Below, piece by piece: positions 8,347 through 14,725 of a stretch of 22,360 bases of DNA. Source of the stretch: Syntrophomonas sp. UBA1376 (GTDB lineage: Bacteria; Bacillota; Syntrophomonadia; Syntrophomonadales; Syntrophomonadaceae); contig DBRE01000028.1 in assembly GCA_002305535.1 (NCBI GenBank), positions 62,505-84,864 on the forward strand, given 5' to 3'. Each line of letters starts with the position of its first letter. Position 1 is the stretch's first letter. Below the pieces are notes generated by a model, which saw only the letters and a program-made list of their open reading frames with translations, was not told where the DNA came from and made no database searches. The position numbers and the translations under genes were made by a program.

Positions 8347-8734
8347 CCATCATATAGTCGAGGATTCTGCATAAGTCAATAGATCCTTCGCTACCGCTCA
8401 GGATGACATCTAACTATTTGTACAAAACTCTCAATCTTATATTACTTGAAAATGAGATCGGAAACCATGAAGAATGGCAGCAAAAAAATAAAGTGACTGG
8501 CGAGTACATTACCCACTGTCACTTCATAAAGGCAAGTGCGACAGAATGAGAACCGTCCGAGACCACTGAAAAAGTCGTATAAGGTAGGGGCAAACGACCC
8601 TGTTTGCCCGTTTTCCGCACGGGGCGACAGAGTCGTCACCCCCTACTTCCGGAAAAGATCCTTCGTCGCCTGTGGCTCCTCAGGATGACATTTATGGTAC
8701 TTTTTCAATGGTCTCGATCTTCTCCTGTCGCACC
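8347..8734. repeat. Nested intergenic inverted-repeat region between ruvC and the BofC-like gene
   Basis: About 390 bp without a credible gene. It holds a hairpin (AAGTGAC 8491-8497 with GTCACTT 8518-8524). It also holds a larger element (8536-8733) whose ends pair: GTGCGACAG (8536-8544) with CTGTCGCAC (8725-8733), and an 18-base arm at 8558-8575 with its partner at 8699-8716, one mismatch. Inside are GTAGGGG/CCCCTAC (8584-8590 with 8640-8646), a perfect GGGCAAAC/GTTTGCCC hairpin, and a GGGGCGAC-type hairpin. The motif AGATCCTTCG...CTCAGGATGACAT occurs twice (8381-8409 and 8656-8691). It has no transposase and resembles a MITE or other small mobile repeat. The element's end lies 1 bp from the stop of the BofC-like gene. 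Family membership is inferred. Confidence 0.8.
8351..8379 (-). promoter_or_regulatory. Candidate sigma-A promoter of ruvCAB
   Basis: On the minus strand, TTGACT (8374-8379) and TATATG (8351-8356) are separated by 17 bp. Initiation would fall near 8344, giving a leader of about 16 bases that includes the ruvC ribosome site. The -10 box is only a fair match. The -35 box abuts one copy of the intergenic repeat that starts at 8381. Confidence 0.45.
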
Positions 8735-9301
8735 CTATAAATATTCGTCGAAGTTTTCCAGAGCATCATTCAGGGCTTCTTCGCTGGTAAATTCATAGCT
8801 GGCCTCGTGGATCTTTTTCTGGATCTCTTCGGGCAAAGACGCCATACGCAGATTGGTCACCCGTAATAACTTGTCGTGACTGCTGTCTGGTCCCTGATAA
8901 ATAGCGACTCGACCCTGGTATTCCTTAAGACGAAACATATTCTTGTCTTCAGGGCACCAGTCATCGATTTTTTGCCTTATGACTAGAGTATTGCCCTGCA
9001 GATCAAGCTGGTACCCGTCGCGATATCTAAAAAGGCTGCGCAGTTCAGTTAAGGATTTTCCCAGCAGATCTTCCCGCTGATCATATTCAGAAATGACCAC
9101 GTGCCCACAGCGCATATATTCCTGTTCGAATATAATTTGACTATCTTTATTGATCGTGTCGTTGTCTTGACTGGCGGTAATTACTGGTTTCTGGACAGTA
9201 TTACCTGAATGAAGGTGATCCCACAGGGAAAAAATACCCCATCCTATCCCAAAACCAACCATCAATACCACCAGCATCAGTCCGGCAGATATCCTTTGCA
9301 T
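8735..9301 (-). CDS. BofC-like (BofC C-terminal domain) membrane-anchored protein
   Basis: A 188-residue protein with an uncleaved-looking N-terminal membrane anchor (about 5-26) and an extracytoplasmic part. The outer part has a first segment with HVVISEYDQREDLLGKSL (67-84) and C116 in the IDDWCPED stretch. A C-terminal segment (RLKEYQGRVAIYQGPD, 124-139; LPEEIQKKIHEAS; EEALNDALENFDEYL) resembles the BofC C-terminal domain. In Bacillus, BofC restrains the SpoIVB protease during sporulation; many Clostridia carry similar proteins of unproven role. The ATG at 9301 is preceded by AGAGGTGA. It is followed by the repeat region and then ruvC. The family assignment is from remembered consensus, so moderate. 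Confidence 0.68.
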   Translation of the reverse strand: MQRISAGLMLVVLMVGFGIGWGIFSLWDHLHSGNTVQKPVITASQDNDTINKDSQIIFEQEYMRCGHVVISEYDQREDLLGKSLTELRSLFRYRDGYQLDLQGNTLVIRQKIDDWCPEDKNMFRLKEYQGRVAIYQGPDSSHDKLLRVTNLRMASLPEEIQKKIHEASYEFTSEEALNDALENFDEYL

Positions 9302-9362
9302 TGGCTATTTCACCTCTTCTGGATAGCATTGCCAGTTTTAGGCAGACGTATACATGGTTTTT

Positions 9363-9406
9363 ACAATAGTTGGGGCCCCGGCTTTGTGACTTTTATTGAC
9401 TATTGT
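9363..9406. repeat. Inverted repeat between divergent genes
   Basis: ACAATAGT (9363-9370) and its complement ACTATTGT (9399-9406) flank a 28-bp spacer that starts with the palindrome GGGGCCCC (9372-9379). T-rich and A-rich flanks extend the similarity weakly. It lies between the BofC-like gene (minus) and the unrecognised gene (plus), so an operator for either or both is possible. There is no direct evidence for a binding protein. Confidence 0.4.
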
Positions 9407-9432
9407 TTTTACCTATTATTTGCAAAAATAGC

Positions 9433-9463
9433 TTGCTTTAAACAGTCTCATGGGGGTTATAAT
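9433..9463 (+). promoter_or_regulatory. Candidate promoter of the plus-strand gene at 9556
   Basis: A consensus TATAAT box (9458-9463) stands 93 bp before the start codon. The nearest -35 candidate, TTGCTT (9433-9438), is 19 bp upstream, longer than ideal. Downstream, AGTCAA occurs twice 11 bp apart (9475-9490 region), perhaps incidental. Confidence 0.4.
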
Positions 9464-9555
9464 AGAGATAGGAAAGTCAAGGGATAGTCAAATTAATCTG
9501 AATTATTACACAATTCCTTCAACGGAATCTTCCCGAAAGCAAAGGAGGCGGTTTC

Positions 9556-10305
9556 ATGAAAGAGACTACTATGATGGATATTAAGCAACTTGAAAACCTC
9601 GGGTATGAACTACTCGATCCTTCCGCTGCTTTGGCAGAGCTTAGTAATGTGCCCGGATACACCCCCGCGCCCGTAGCGCAGTTGAGTGCCAAGGATCTCG
9701 ATAGCTTTGATACCCTAAGCTTTGCCATACCTTTTGCCCCTATCACCGGCCAAACTGCCCAACCAGACAACTCTATTAACTGGAACGAAGAATTCCGTCA
9801 TCTGGAGGCTAGTCTGTCCAACGGTTGTATCTGGTCCTTTGACGAGGATCAGAGTGATGAGGTATGTGTCCAGACCTATCAAAACCTTTTCAATTCTGCC
9901 CTTGACATTCTTGACCAACAAAAGCCCAGTAAAAGCACGGAAGAGATTTTGGCCGAATTTGATTCCTGGGCGGGAACTCCCCTGGATATTTTGTCACCCT
10001 ATGGGGACATTGATTTCAATCACAATATTTATGAAGATGCCTTTGAAGTGAGTGTGCCGGTGAGTATTATCAGCCAAAATGAGGAGATCATCGTTAAAGC
10101 CAATATGCCATGGGTCAAAGCCAAGCACTTCAGTAATATGGACACTCTTCCTTCCATTGACATGAAGAGTGTATTATCACTATTGCCCGTGCGGGTAAAC
10201 TCCCAGGAAGTAAAAGTGAGCTTTGTCAACGGAGAATTCCGTTTGGAAGCACCTCGTGTAGAAACCCGCAGTGAGCCCACTGTTCCAAATGCAAAGGTCA
10301 ATTAA
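9556..10305 (+). CDS. Unrecognised acidic soluble protein
   Basis: A real gene by its signals: ATG 9556 follows AAAGGAGGC (9541-9549), a TATAAT box lies upstream and a strong terminator follows 13 bp after the stop. The 249-residue product has no signal peptide and no membrane helix. It is rich in Asp, Glu, Ser and Pro, with two cysteines in the middle (in NGCIWSFDEDQ and DEVCVQT). I recognise no family. The C-terminal third (about 175-240) has strand-like text, EEIIVKANMPWVK and VKVSFVNGEFRLEAPR, faintly like the beta-sandwich of small heat-shock proteins (compare the usual VKASFxNGVLxIxxPK), but the core A-x-x-x-n-G-V-L motif is not intact. It is the only plus-strand gene in the left half, a single-gene transcription unit. 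Confidence 0.8.
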   Translation: MKETTMMDIKQLENLGYELLDPSAALAELSNVPGYTPAPVAQLSAKDLDSFDTLSFAIPFAPITGQTAQPDNSINWNEEFRHLEASLSNGCIWSFDEDQSDEVCVQTYQNLFNSALDILDQQKPSKSTEEILAEFDSWAGTPLDILSPYGDIDFNHNIYEDAFEVSVPVSIISQNEEIIVKANMPWVKAKHFSNMDTLPSIDMKSVLSLLPVRVNSQEVKVSFVNGEFRLEAPRVETRSEPTVPNAKVN

Positions 10306-10317
10306 TTATTACCGATA

Positions 10318-10353
10318 ATAAAGGAGGCTTTCCCGAGGGGCAGCCTCCTTTAT
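10318..10353. terminator. Bidirectional intrinsic terminator
   Basis: A perfect 12-bp stem (ATAAAGGAGGCT 10318-10329 with AGCCTCCTTTAT 10342-10353) with a 12-base loop lies between the converging plus-strand gene and yebC. Each strand reads into a short T-rich stretch (TTTATTTA one way, TTTATTAT the other), so it can end both transcripts, including the whole metH-to-yebC operon. Confidence 0.85.
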
Positions 10354-10377
10354 TTACTGGGACATAATTGACAGCTT

Positions 10378-11139
10378 TTAAGTAGCCAGTTTTTCCATGA
10401 CTTCATCGGTTACAGTCATATTGGTATATACATTTTGCACATCATCATGGTCTTCCAAAAGGTCAATCAGTTTAATGATGCGTGCTGCCACATCAACATC
10501 ATCTATTTCCACCATGTTTTCAGGCAGCATCACTACATCGGCCTCATCAATGGTAAACCCGTCCTGTTCCAAGGCTTCTTTTATTTCCAGGAAGGTGTCA
10601 ACTGAGGTGATCACATCAAATTGTTCTTCTTCATCCCGTACATCCTCAGCACCGATCTCCAAAGCCTTCAACATAAACTCTTCTTCATCCATAGTTATGT
10701 TTTCCCGGGCGATGCTGATCAAACCAACCCTATTAAACATCCAGGCCACGCAGCCGGTCTCGCCCAGATTGCCATTGTTTTTGGAGAAATAGTGGCGGAT
10801 CTCGGAGGCAGTTCGGTTGCGGTTGTCAGTAGCTATTTCCAGCATTACTGCCACTCCTCCCGGCGCATACCCCTCGTATACTATTTCCTCTAACACATCG
10901 CTGTCCAGTTCCCCGGTTCCTTTTTTGATTGCGCGGGTTATATTGTCATTGGGCATATTGATGGCCTTGGCTTTCTGGATGGCCAGTTTCAGCTTGGAAT
11001 TAGCCTCAGGATCTCCGCCGCCGCCAGTACGCACTGCTATGGTGATTTCTTTGGCAACTTTGGTAAATTCCTTGCCCCGTTTTTCATCAGATTTAGCTTT
11101 TTTATGCTTAATGTTTGCCCATTTGGAATGTCCGGCCAT
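10378..11139 (-). CDS. yebC: YebC/PmpR family DNA-binding / translation-related protein
   Basis: The 253-residue product has the invariant family start MAGHSKWANIKHKK followed by KAKSDEKRGKEFTK, and later the conserved YEGYAPGGVAVMLEIATDN and NRTASEIRH. YebC proteins are described as transcription regulators; recent work ties members to relief of ribosome stalling on proline-rich stretches. The role in this organism is not shown. The ATG at 11139 follows AAAGGAGGT. It lies 21 bp after the methyltransferase-like gene and is the last gene before the bidirectional terminator. It is often beside ruvC in other bacteria; here a plus-strand gene and a BofC-like gene intervene. Confidence 0.96.
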   Translation of the reverse strand: MAGHSKWANIKHKKAKSDEKRGKEFTKVAKEITIAVRTGGGGDPEANSKLKLAIQKAKAINMPNDNITRAIKKGTGELDSDVLEEIVYEGYAPGGVAVMLEIATDNRNRTASEIRHYFSKNNGNLGETGCVAWMFNRVGLISIARENITMDEEEFMLKALEIGAEDVRDEEEQFDVITSVDTFLEIKEALEQDGFTIDEADVVMLPENMVEIDDVDVAARIIKLIDLLEDHDDVQNVYTNMTVTDEVMEKLAT

Positions 11140-11160
11140 CTTGTTACCTCCTTTATTTCT

Positions 11161-11829
11161 CTACCAGATACCTGGAATCATGCGCTTGCTATTTTGCATA
11201 TAGGTGGAATATTCACCGGGAAAATGCTCCAACATAAACTCTTCCTCCACCTTTATACGATTCCAAATAGCTGGCATCTCTGCGGCCAATATGATCAGTA
11301 AGGCCCCCCAGGAACTGAAAATCAAAGACACAGCCAGGGAGTTAAGTAGTGCGCTCAAATACATGGGATGACGAATGTATTGATATATACCGCTCTGTAC
11401 CAGGTGGTGCTCCTGATATTTGGCCACCCGAAGATTAAAAAGCTGGCCTAAGGTGGTCAAAGCCGCATACCGTAGTAGAGCATTGCCAATAAATACTGCA
11501 AACCCGGCATAAACAATAAGAGGTTCCATCTCAGTCATGCGCGACCATTGATAGGTGGTAAAGTCCATCAGCGCATAAAACAGTACCAGTAGTGAAGACA
11601 TCTGCAGAAAAATATAGGTTTTCTGGTCATTATCGGCCACCACTGGAGTCTCCGGATCCCGATAAATATATATCTCAATTATTGACCAGGTAAAGAACAT
11701 CGTGAAGAAGGCTATGATCACCCAAAAATCGAAGCTATCTAAAGCTTGATAAGCTAGATAGGCAATATAAACAAAAACTATAAGCGATATTACGATTCTA
11801 ATAATAACGTTCCGCAGCCTTCGGTTCAA
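11161..11829 (-). CDS. Isoprenylcysteine carboxyl methyltransferase-family membrane protein
   Basis: A 222-residue integral membrane protein with about five helices (near 10-28, 36-56, 74-90, 103-121, 160-182). Its C-terminal half carries the ICMT/PEMT-type SAM site: HHLVQSGIYQYIRHPMY (141-157) and, after a helix, RIKVEEEFMLEHFPGEYSTY (191-210) with the typical paired glutamates. Bacterial members methylate lipids, small molecules or unknown targets; the substrate cannot be told. The start is TTG at 11829, eight bases after GGGAGGAAAG. Being inside the SAM-riboswitch operon it uses the operon's end product as a cosubstrate, but a link is only inferred. Confidence 0.83.
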   Translation of the reverse strand: MNRRLRNVIIRIVISLIVFVYIAYLAYQALDSFDFWVIIAFFTMFFTWSIIEIYIYRDPETPVVADNDQKTYIFLQMSSLLVLFYALMDFTTYQWSRMTEMEPLIVYAGFAVFIGNALLRYAALTTLGQLFNLRVAKYQEHHLVQSGIYQYIRHPMYLSALLNSLAVSLIFSSWGALLIILAAEMPAIWNRIKVEEEFMLEHFPGEYSTYMQNSKRMIPGIW

Positions 11830-11850
11830 TAAGCTTTCCTCCCTACTATA

Positions 11851-12591
11851 TCAATCACGGGGTATGATGGGTATGGGGGGCATCCTTCTTTTGTGTTCAC
11901 TGGTTTGACGCATGGTCTCTATTTTCTTGACTACCTCAGGATCACCCTGACCGGTTGACAGATAAAGATCTAGATCCCGGTAGGTTATGCCCATTTCTTC
12001 TTCATCGCTCTGTCCTTCCCATAAACCACCGGAAGGAGTTTTATTTATAATATAATCAGGTATTTTCAGATAGCGGGCCAGTTCATATACTTCGGTCTTG
12101 AGCAAATCACCCAGCAGCTGCAAATCGACTCCCGCATCTCCATGTTTGGTAGAATACCCTACACTAAGCTCACTTTTGTTACTGGTTCCCAGAACCAGGG
12201 AATTGCGCCCCTGAGCTGAATAATAAAGAGTTATCATTCTTAGCCTGGGCTTGATATTGGCTCGCAGTAGTCTGCCTCTGAACCCCTCCATTTTAATATA
12301 TGATTCAAAATGGGTTAACAACAGTCGGTAGGCATTATCAAGTTCAACTATGCGGTAAGGAATATTAAACTCTTCCAGAAACATTTGGCTGTCCAGGCGA
12401 TCATTGACCTGACTCTCACAGGGTAAAATCAAGGCCATGCAGTTATTCGGAAAGGCCCGATGGGCAATAACCGCGGCAACTGCCGAATCCAAACCACCGC
12501 TTACCCCCAAAACAACTCCTTGGACTCCTGCCTGGGCTACCTGCTCTCTAAGCCAGTCAACTAGGTAGTCAACCACTGTTTCCGGATTCAT
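11851..12591 (-). CDS. nadE: Ammonia-dependent NAD+ synthetase
   Basis: NadE converts nicotinate adenine dinucleotide to NAD+ with ATP. The 247-residue product has the PP-loop SGGLDS (31-36), GTSNKSEL, KHGDAGVDLQLLGDLLKTEVYELA (read in part) and SGGLWEGQSDEEEMG, all typical of the family. There is no N-terminal nitrilase-type glutaminase domain, so ammonia is the likely nitrogen source. I chose ATG 12591: the site GAGGAGGT lies just upstream and this gives the usual N-terminus. A longer reading frame to 12720 only runs antiparallel-free through the end of cysK in another frame. The start is 1 bp after the cysK stop, implying coupled translation. Confidence 0.95.
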   Translation of the reverse strand: MNPETVVDYLVDWLREQVAQAGVQGVVLGVSGGLDSAVAAVIAHRAFPNNCMALILPCESQVNDRLDSQMFLEEFNIPYRIVELDNAYRLLLTHFESYIKMEGFRGRLLRANIKPRLRMITLYYSAQGRNSLVLGTSNKSELSVGYSTKHGDAGVDLQLLGDLLKTEVYELARYLKIPDYIINKTPSGGLWEGQSDEEEMGITYRDLDLYLSTGQGDPEVVKKIETMRQTSEHKRRMPPIPIIPRD

Positions 12592-12592
12592 G

Positions 12593-13522
12593 TTAAACCT
12601 CCTCGATGCTGAACAGTTCGGTCGACATATATTTATCCATCCCATCAGCAGCAATGGCCAACACTTGGCGTCCTGCTCCCAGCTCACTGGCAATTTGCAG
12701 AGCTGCATAAATAACTGCACCGGAAGAAAGCCCCACTAACAAGGCCTCTTTACGTGCTAATAAAAGGCAGGTTTGGAAAGCTGCTTCATCTTTGACAGGA
12801 TAAATGCGGTCAACCAATTCAATATTCAACACTGGGGGGATGAATCCTGCTCCAATGCCTTGCAAATTATGAGGTCCAGCAGGATTGCCGCTCAACACTG
12901 CAGACGTATAGGGCTCCACCGCGATTATTTGTACCTGAGGTATAGATTTTTTTAGTAAGCTGGCTACCCCAGTTAGTGTTCCCCCGCTACCTACTCCACA
13001 GACCAGGGCATCCAAATGCCCTTCACACTGCTCCAGTATTTCTTGGGCAGTAGTCTGATAGTGGCTTTCCACGTTGGCCGGGTTTTCAAATTGCCTGACC
13101 AAAAAATAACGCTCATCCTCAGCGGCCATTTGCTGAGCCTTGGCCACTGCTCCCTTCATGCCCAATTTGGCGGGAGTGAATACTAATTCAGCTCCATAGG
13201 CCGCCAGGAGTTTTTTACGTTCCTCACTCATATTCTCCGGCATGACAATTACCAGACGGTAGCCTTTAATGGCCGCAACCATAGCCAACCCTATACCAGT
13301 ATTACCACTGGTGGCTTCCAGGATAATCGATTCCTGATTCAGCTTGCCCTGCTTTTCGGCCGTTTCAATCATGAAAAGCGCGGGACGATCTTTAATGCTA
13401 CCGGCAGGATTGAATGACTCCAATTTGACATAAACATCAGCGTCCCTGCTGTCACCCATTTTATTCAGTTTTACAATAGGAGTTCGTCCGATGAGTTCCA
13501 GTACGTTAGCAGCTGCCTTCAT
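12593..13522 (-). CDS. cysK: Cysteine synthase (O-acetylserine sulfhydrylase)
   Basis: This PLP enzyme makes cysteine from O-acetylserine and sulfide. The 309-residue product has the PLP lysine K44 in NPAGSIKDR, the substrate loop TSGNTG (71-76), the phosphate-binding loop GVGSGGT (176-182) and GLSSGA near the C-terminus. The first 13 residues (ANVLELIGRTPIVKLN) are standard. ATG 13522 overlaps the stop of the UPF0280 gene as ATGA, with AAAGGAGG upstream. Within this family CysK, CysM and some O-phosphoserine or cystathionine-beta-synthase-like forms are hard to separate, but lack of a CBS domain and the operon of sulfur genes support cysteine synthase. Confidence 0.92.
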   Translation of the reverse strand: MKAAANVLELIGRTPIVKLNKMGDSRDADVYVKLESFNPAGSIKDRPALFMIETAEKQGKLNQESIILEATSGNTGIGLAMVAAIKGYRLVIVMPENMSEERKKLLAAYGAELVFTPAKLGMKGAVAKAQQMAAEDERYFLVRQFENPANVESHYQTTAQEILEQCEGHLDALVCGVGSGGTLTGVASLLKKSIPQVQIIAVEPYTSAVLSGNPAGPHNLQGIGAGFIPPVLNIELVDRIYPVKDEAAFQTCLLLARKEALLVGLSSGAVIYAALQIASELGAGRQVLAIAADGMDKYMSTELFSIEEV

Positions 13523-14283
13523 TGTTCATTCCTCCTTTGAATCGGTACCAATTCCATGGCTCCCCAGGCCGCCATGGTATCATTCTTTATAGCCAGGACT
13601 CCAGTTACTCCCGGTATATCTTGGGCCGTTTCAATAGCTTTCCCTAAATCTTCTTCACAATGGATCAGGTTTCCTATCCGGGTAGCAACTGCGTCAGCTA
13701 AAGCGGCTGGATAACCCTTGATAACCACAGCATCCGCACTGCCAAAACTCAAGCTGGGGCCTACTGTCCCCGAGGAAGTGCAAATGCCCAGCGGCTGTTC
13801 TGCAACACTTACCTTTATGCCGATCCGATGGCTGAATCTGGACTGACCAGCATAGACGGCTACCACTCTTTCCTGGTTGCCATTAAGATAAATGTCGCCT
13901 CCATTTTCTACAATAACACTCTTTACCACTAGGTCAAGTCTTTCTCCAACTGCCTGAGCCACTGTTCCGGCTACCGCTGCCATGGGCCCTACTCCAGCCT
14001 GCCTAGCAGCATCGGCCATTTGTTTGACCAGTGGCGAAGCTGCCGGCAGTAGTTGGATAGGCTCCAAAGAATGCTGAAAAGAAGGGTGCAGTAAAATATA
14101 GCTTTCTAATTCTGCCCGGATGCGGATCAATTCCTGGCGACACAAGGAAACCAGGCTATCAGAGTAGCTGCTATTATCTACCCCGATAGCCAGATCGCTT
14201 TCCTTTAACTTGACTGAAAAATAAACCAGATCATGTCCTTCATGCAGGCGGCGATATAAACGGTTAACGTGCTGACCTTCCAT
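13519..14283 (-). CDS. UPF0280 / COG2122 protein (ApbE-like fold), linked to homocysteine synthesis
   Basis: A 254-residue soluble protein of the UPF0280 family, related to ApbE-like proteins. Features include MADAARQAGVGPMAAVAG (about 88-105), VENGGDIYL (124-132), CTSSGTVGPSLSFGSADA (167-184) and a conserved C-terminal stretch VTGVLAIKNDTMAAWG. In methanogens, COG2122, COG1900 and NIL-ferredoxin proteins have been implicated together in making homocysteine from aspartate semialdehyde and sulfide. All three are adjacent here. The reaction of the COG2122 member itself is not established. ATG 14283 lies 3 bp after the ferredoxin gene; the ribosome site GGAGG is 14 bases upstream, rather far. 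It overlaps cysK by 4 bp. Confidence 0.9.
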   Translation of the reverse strand: MEGQHVNRLYRRLHEGHDLVYFSVKLKESDLAIGVDNSSYSDSLVSLCRQELIRIRAELESYILLHPSFQHSLEPIQLLPAASPLVKQMADAARQAGVGPMAAVAGTVAQAVGERLDLVVKSVIVENGGDIYLNGNQERVVAVYAGQSRFSHRIGIKVSVAEQPLGICTSSGTVGPSLSFGSADAVVIKGYPAALADAVATRIGNLIHCEEDLGKAIETAQDIPGVTGVLAIKNDTMAAWGAMELVPIQRRNEQ

Positions 14284-14286
14284 AAA

Positions 14287-14712
14287 TCAGCGCACTGCCT
14301 CCTTGATTTCAAAATACAGTTGAATAGCTCGGGTAGGACAGCACTCCAGGCACATACCACACACTACGCACTTGGCATTGTCAAAAGAAACCTCCATGGT
14401 TTCCCGGTCAATTGCCAATGCTTCGGTGGGACAAAACGATGCACAGGCCCCACACTGTATACAGATCTCGGATTGCCACACTACCGTTTCACTGAGAGGT
14501 TCTACAATGACCCCCAGGCTTTTTAGGAAGTCCACGCCTTCGTTATATTTGTTTCGCTCACCTTCTAGTTCGACTACCAAATAACCCTCTTTTTGGGGGT
14601 TGATATCGGCTTTCAAAATGTTGATCACCAGATCATAGTTTTTGACCAGCAGGTGAATTATAGGTTGTTCCGATTGAGCGGCGGAAAAATAACATACTAT
14701 CTTATCTCTCAA
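14287..14712 (-). CDS. NIL-domain 2x[4Fe-4S] ferredoxin
   Basis: A 141-residue protein with an N-terminal NIL domain (about 1-72, containing KNYDLVINILKADINP) of the kind found on methionine transporters. A C-terminal bacterial-type ferredoxin with two cubane sites follows: C84-x2-C87-x2-C90-x3-C94 and C115-x2-C118-x2-C121-x3-C125, both followed by proline. NIL-ferredoxins beside COG1900 are implicated in reductive sulfur transfer for homocysteine synthesis in methanogens. The likely start is TTG 14712, seven bases after GGGAGGGG. It sits 13 bp after the COG1900 gene and 3 bp before UPF0280. The electron donor is unknown. Confidence 0.93.
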   Translation of the reverse strand: MRDKIVCYFSAAQSEQPIIHLLVKNYDLVINILKADINPQKEGYLVVELEGERNKYNEGVDFLKSLGVIVEPLSETVVWQSEICIQCGACASFCPTEALAIDRETMEVSFDNAKCVVCGMCLECCPTRAIQLYFEIKEAVR

Positions 14713-14725
14713 TATTGACCCCTCC

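Noticed and set aside
8442..8639. A 65-codon minus-strand open frame between ruvC and the BofC-like gene
   Set aside because: It runs through the hairpins of the repeat region, has no ribosome site and matches no family.
8347..8734. CRISPR array or small RNA gene
   Set aside because: Repeats are inverted or duplicated only twice with unequal spacing; no regular repeat-spacer pattern and no promoter plus terminator for an RNA.
12592..12720. Upstream extension of nadE by 43 codons
   Set aside because: It overlaps the end of cysK in another frame; ATG 12591 has a good ribosome site and gives the family's normal start.
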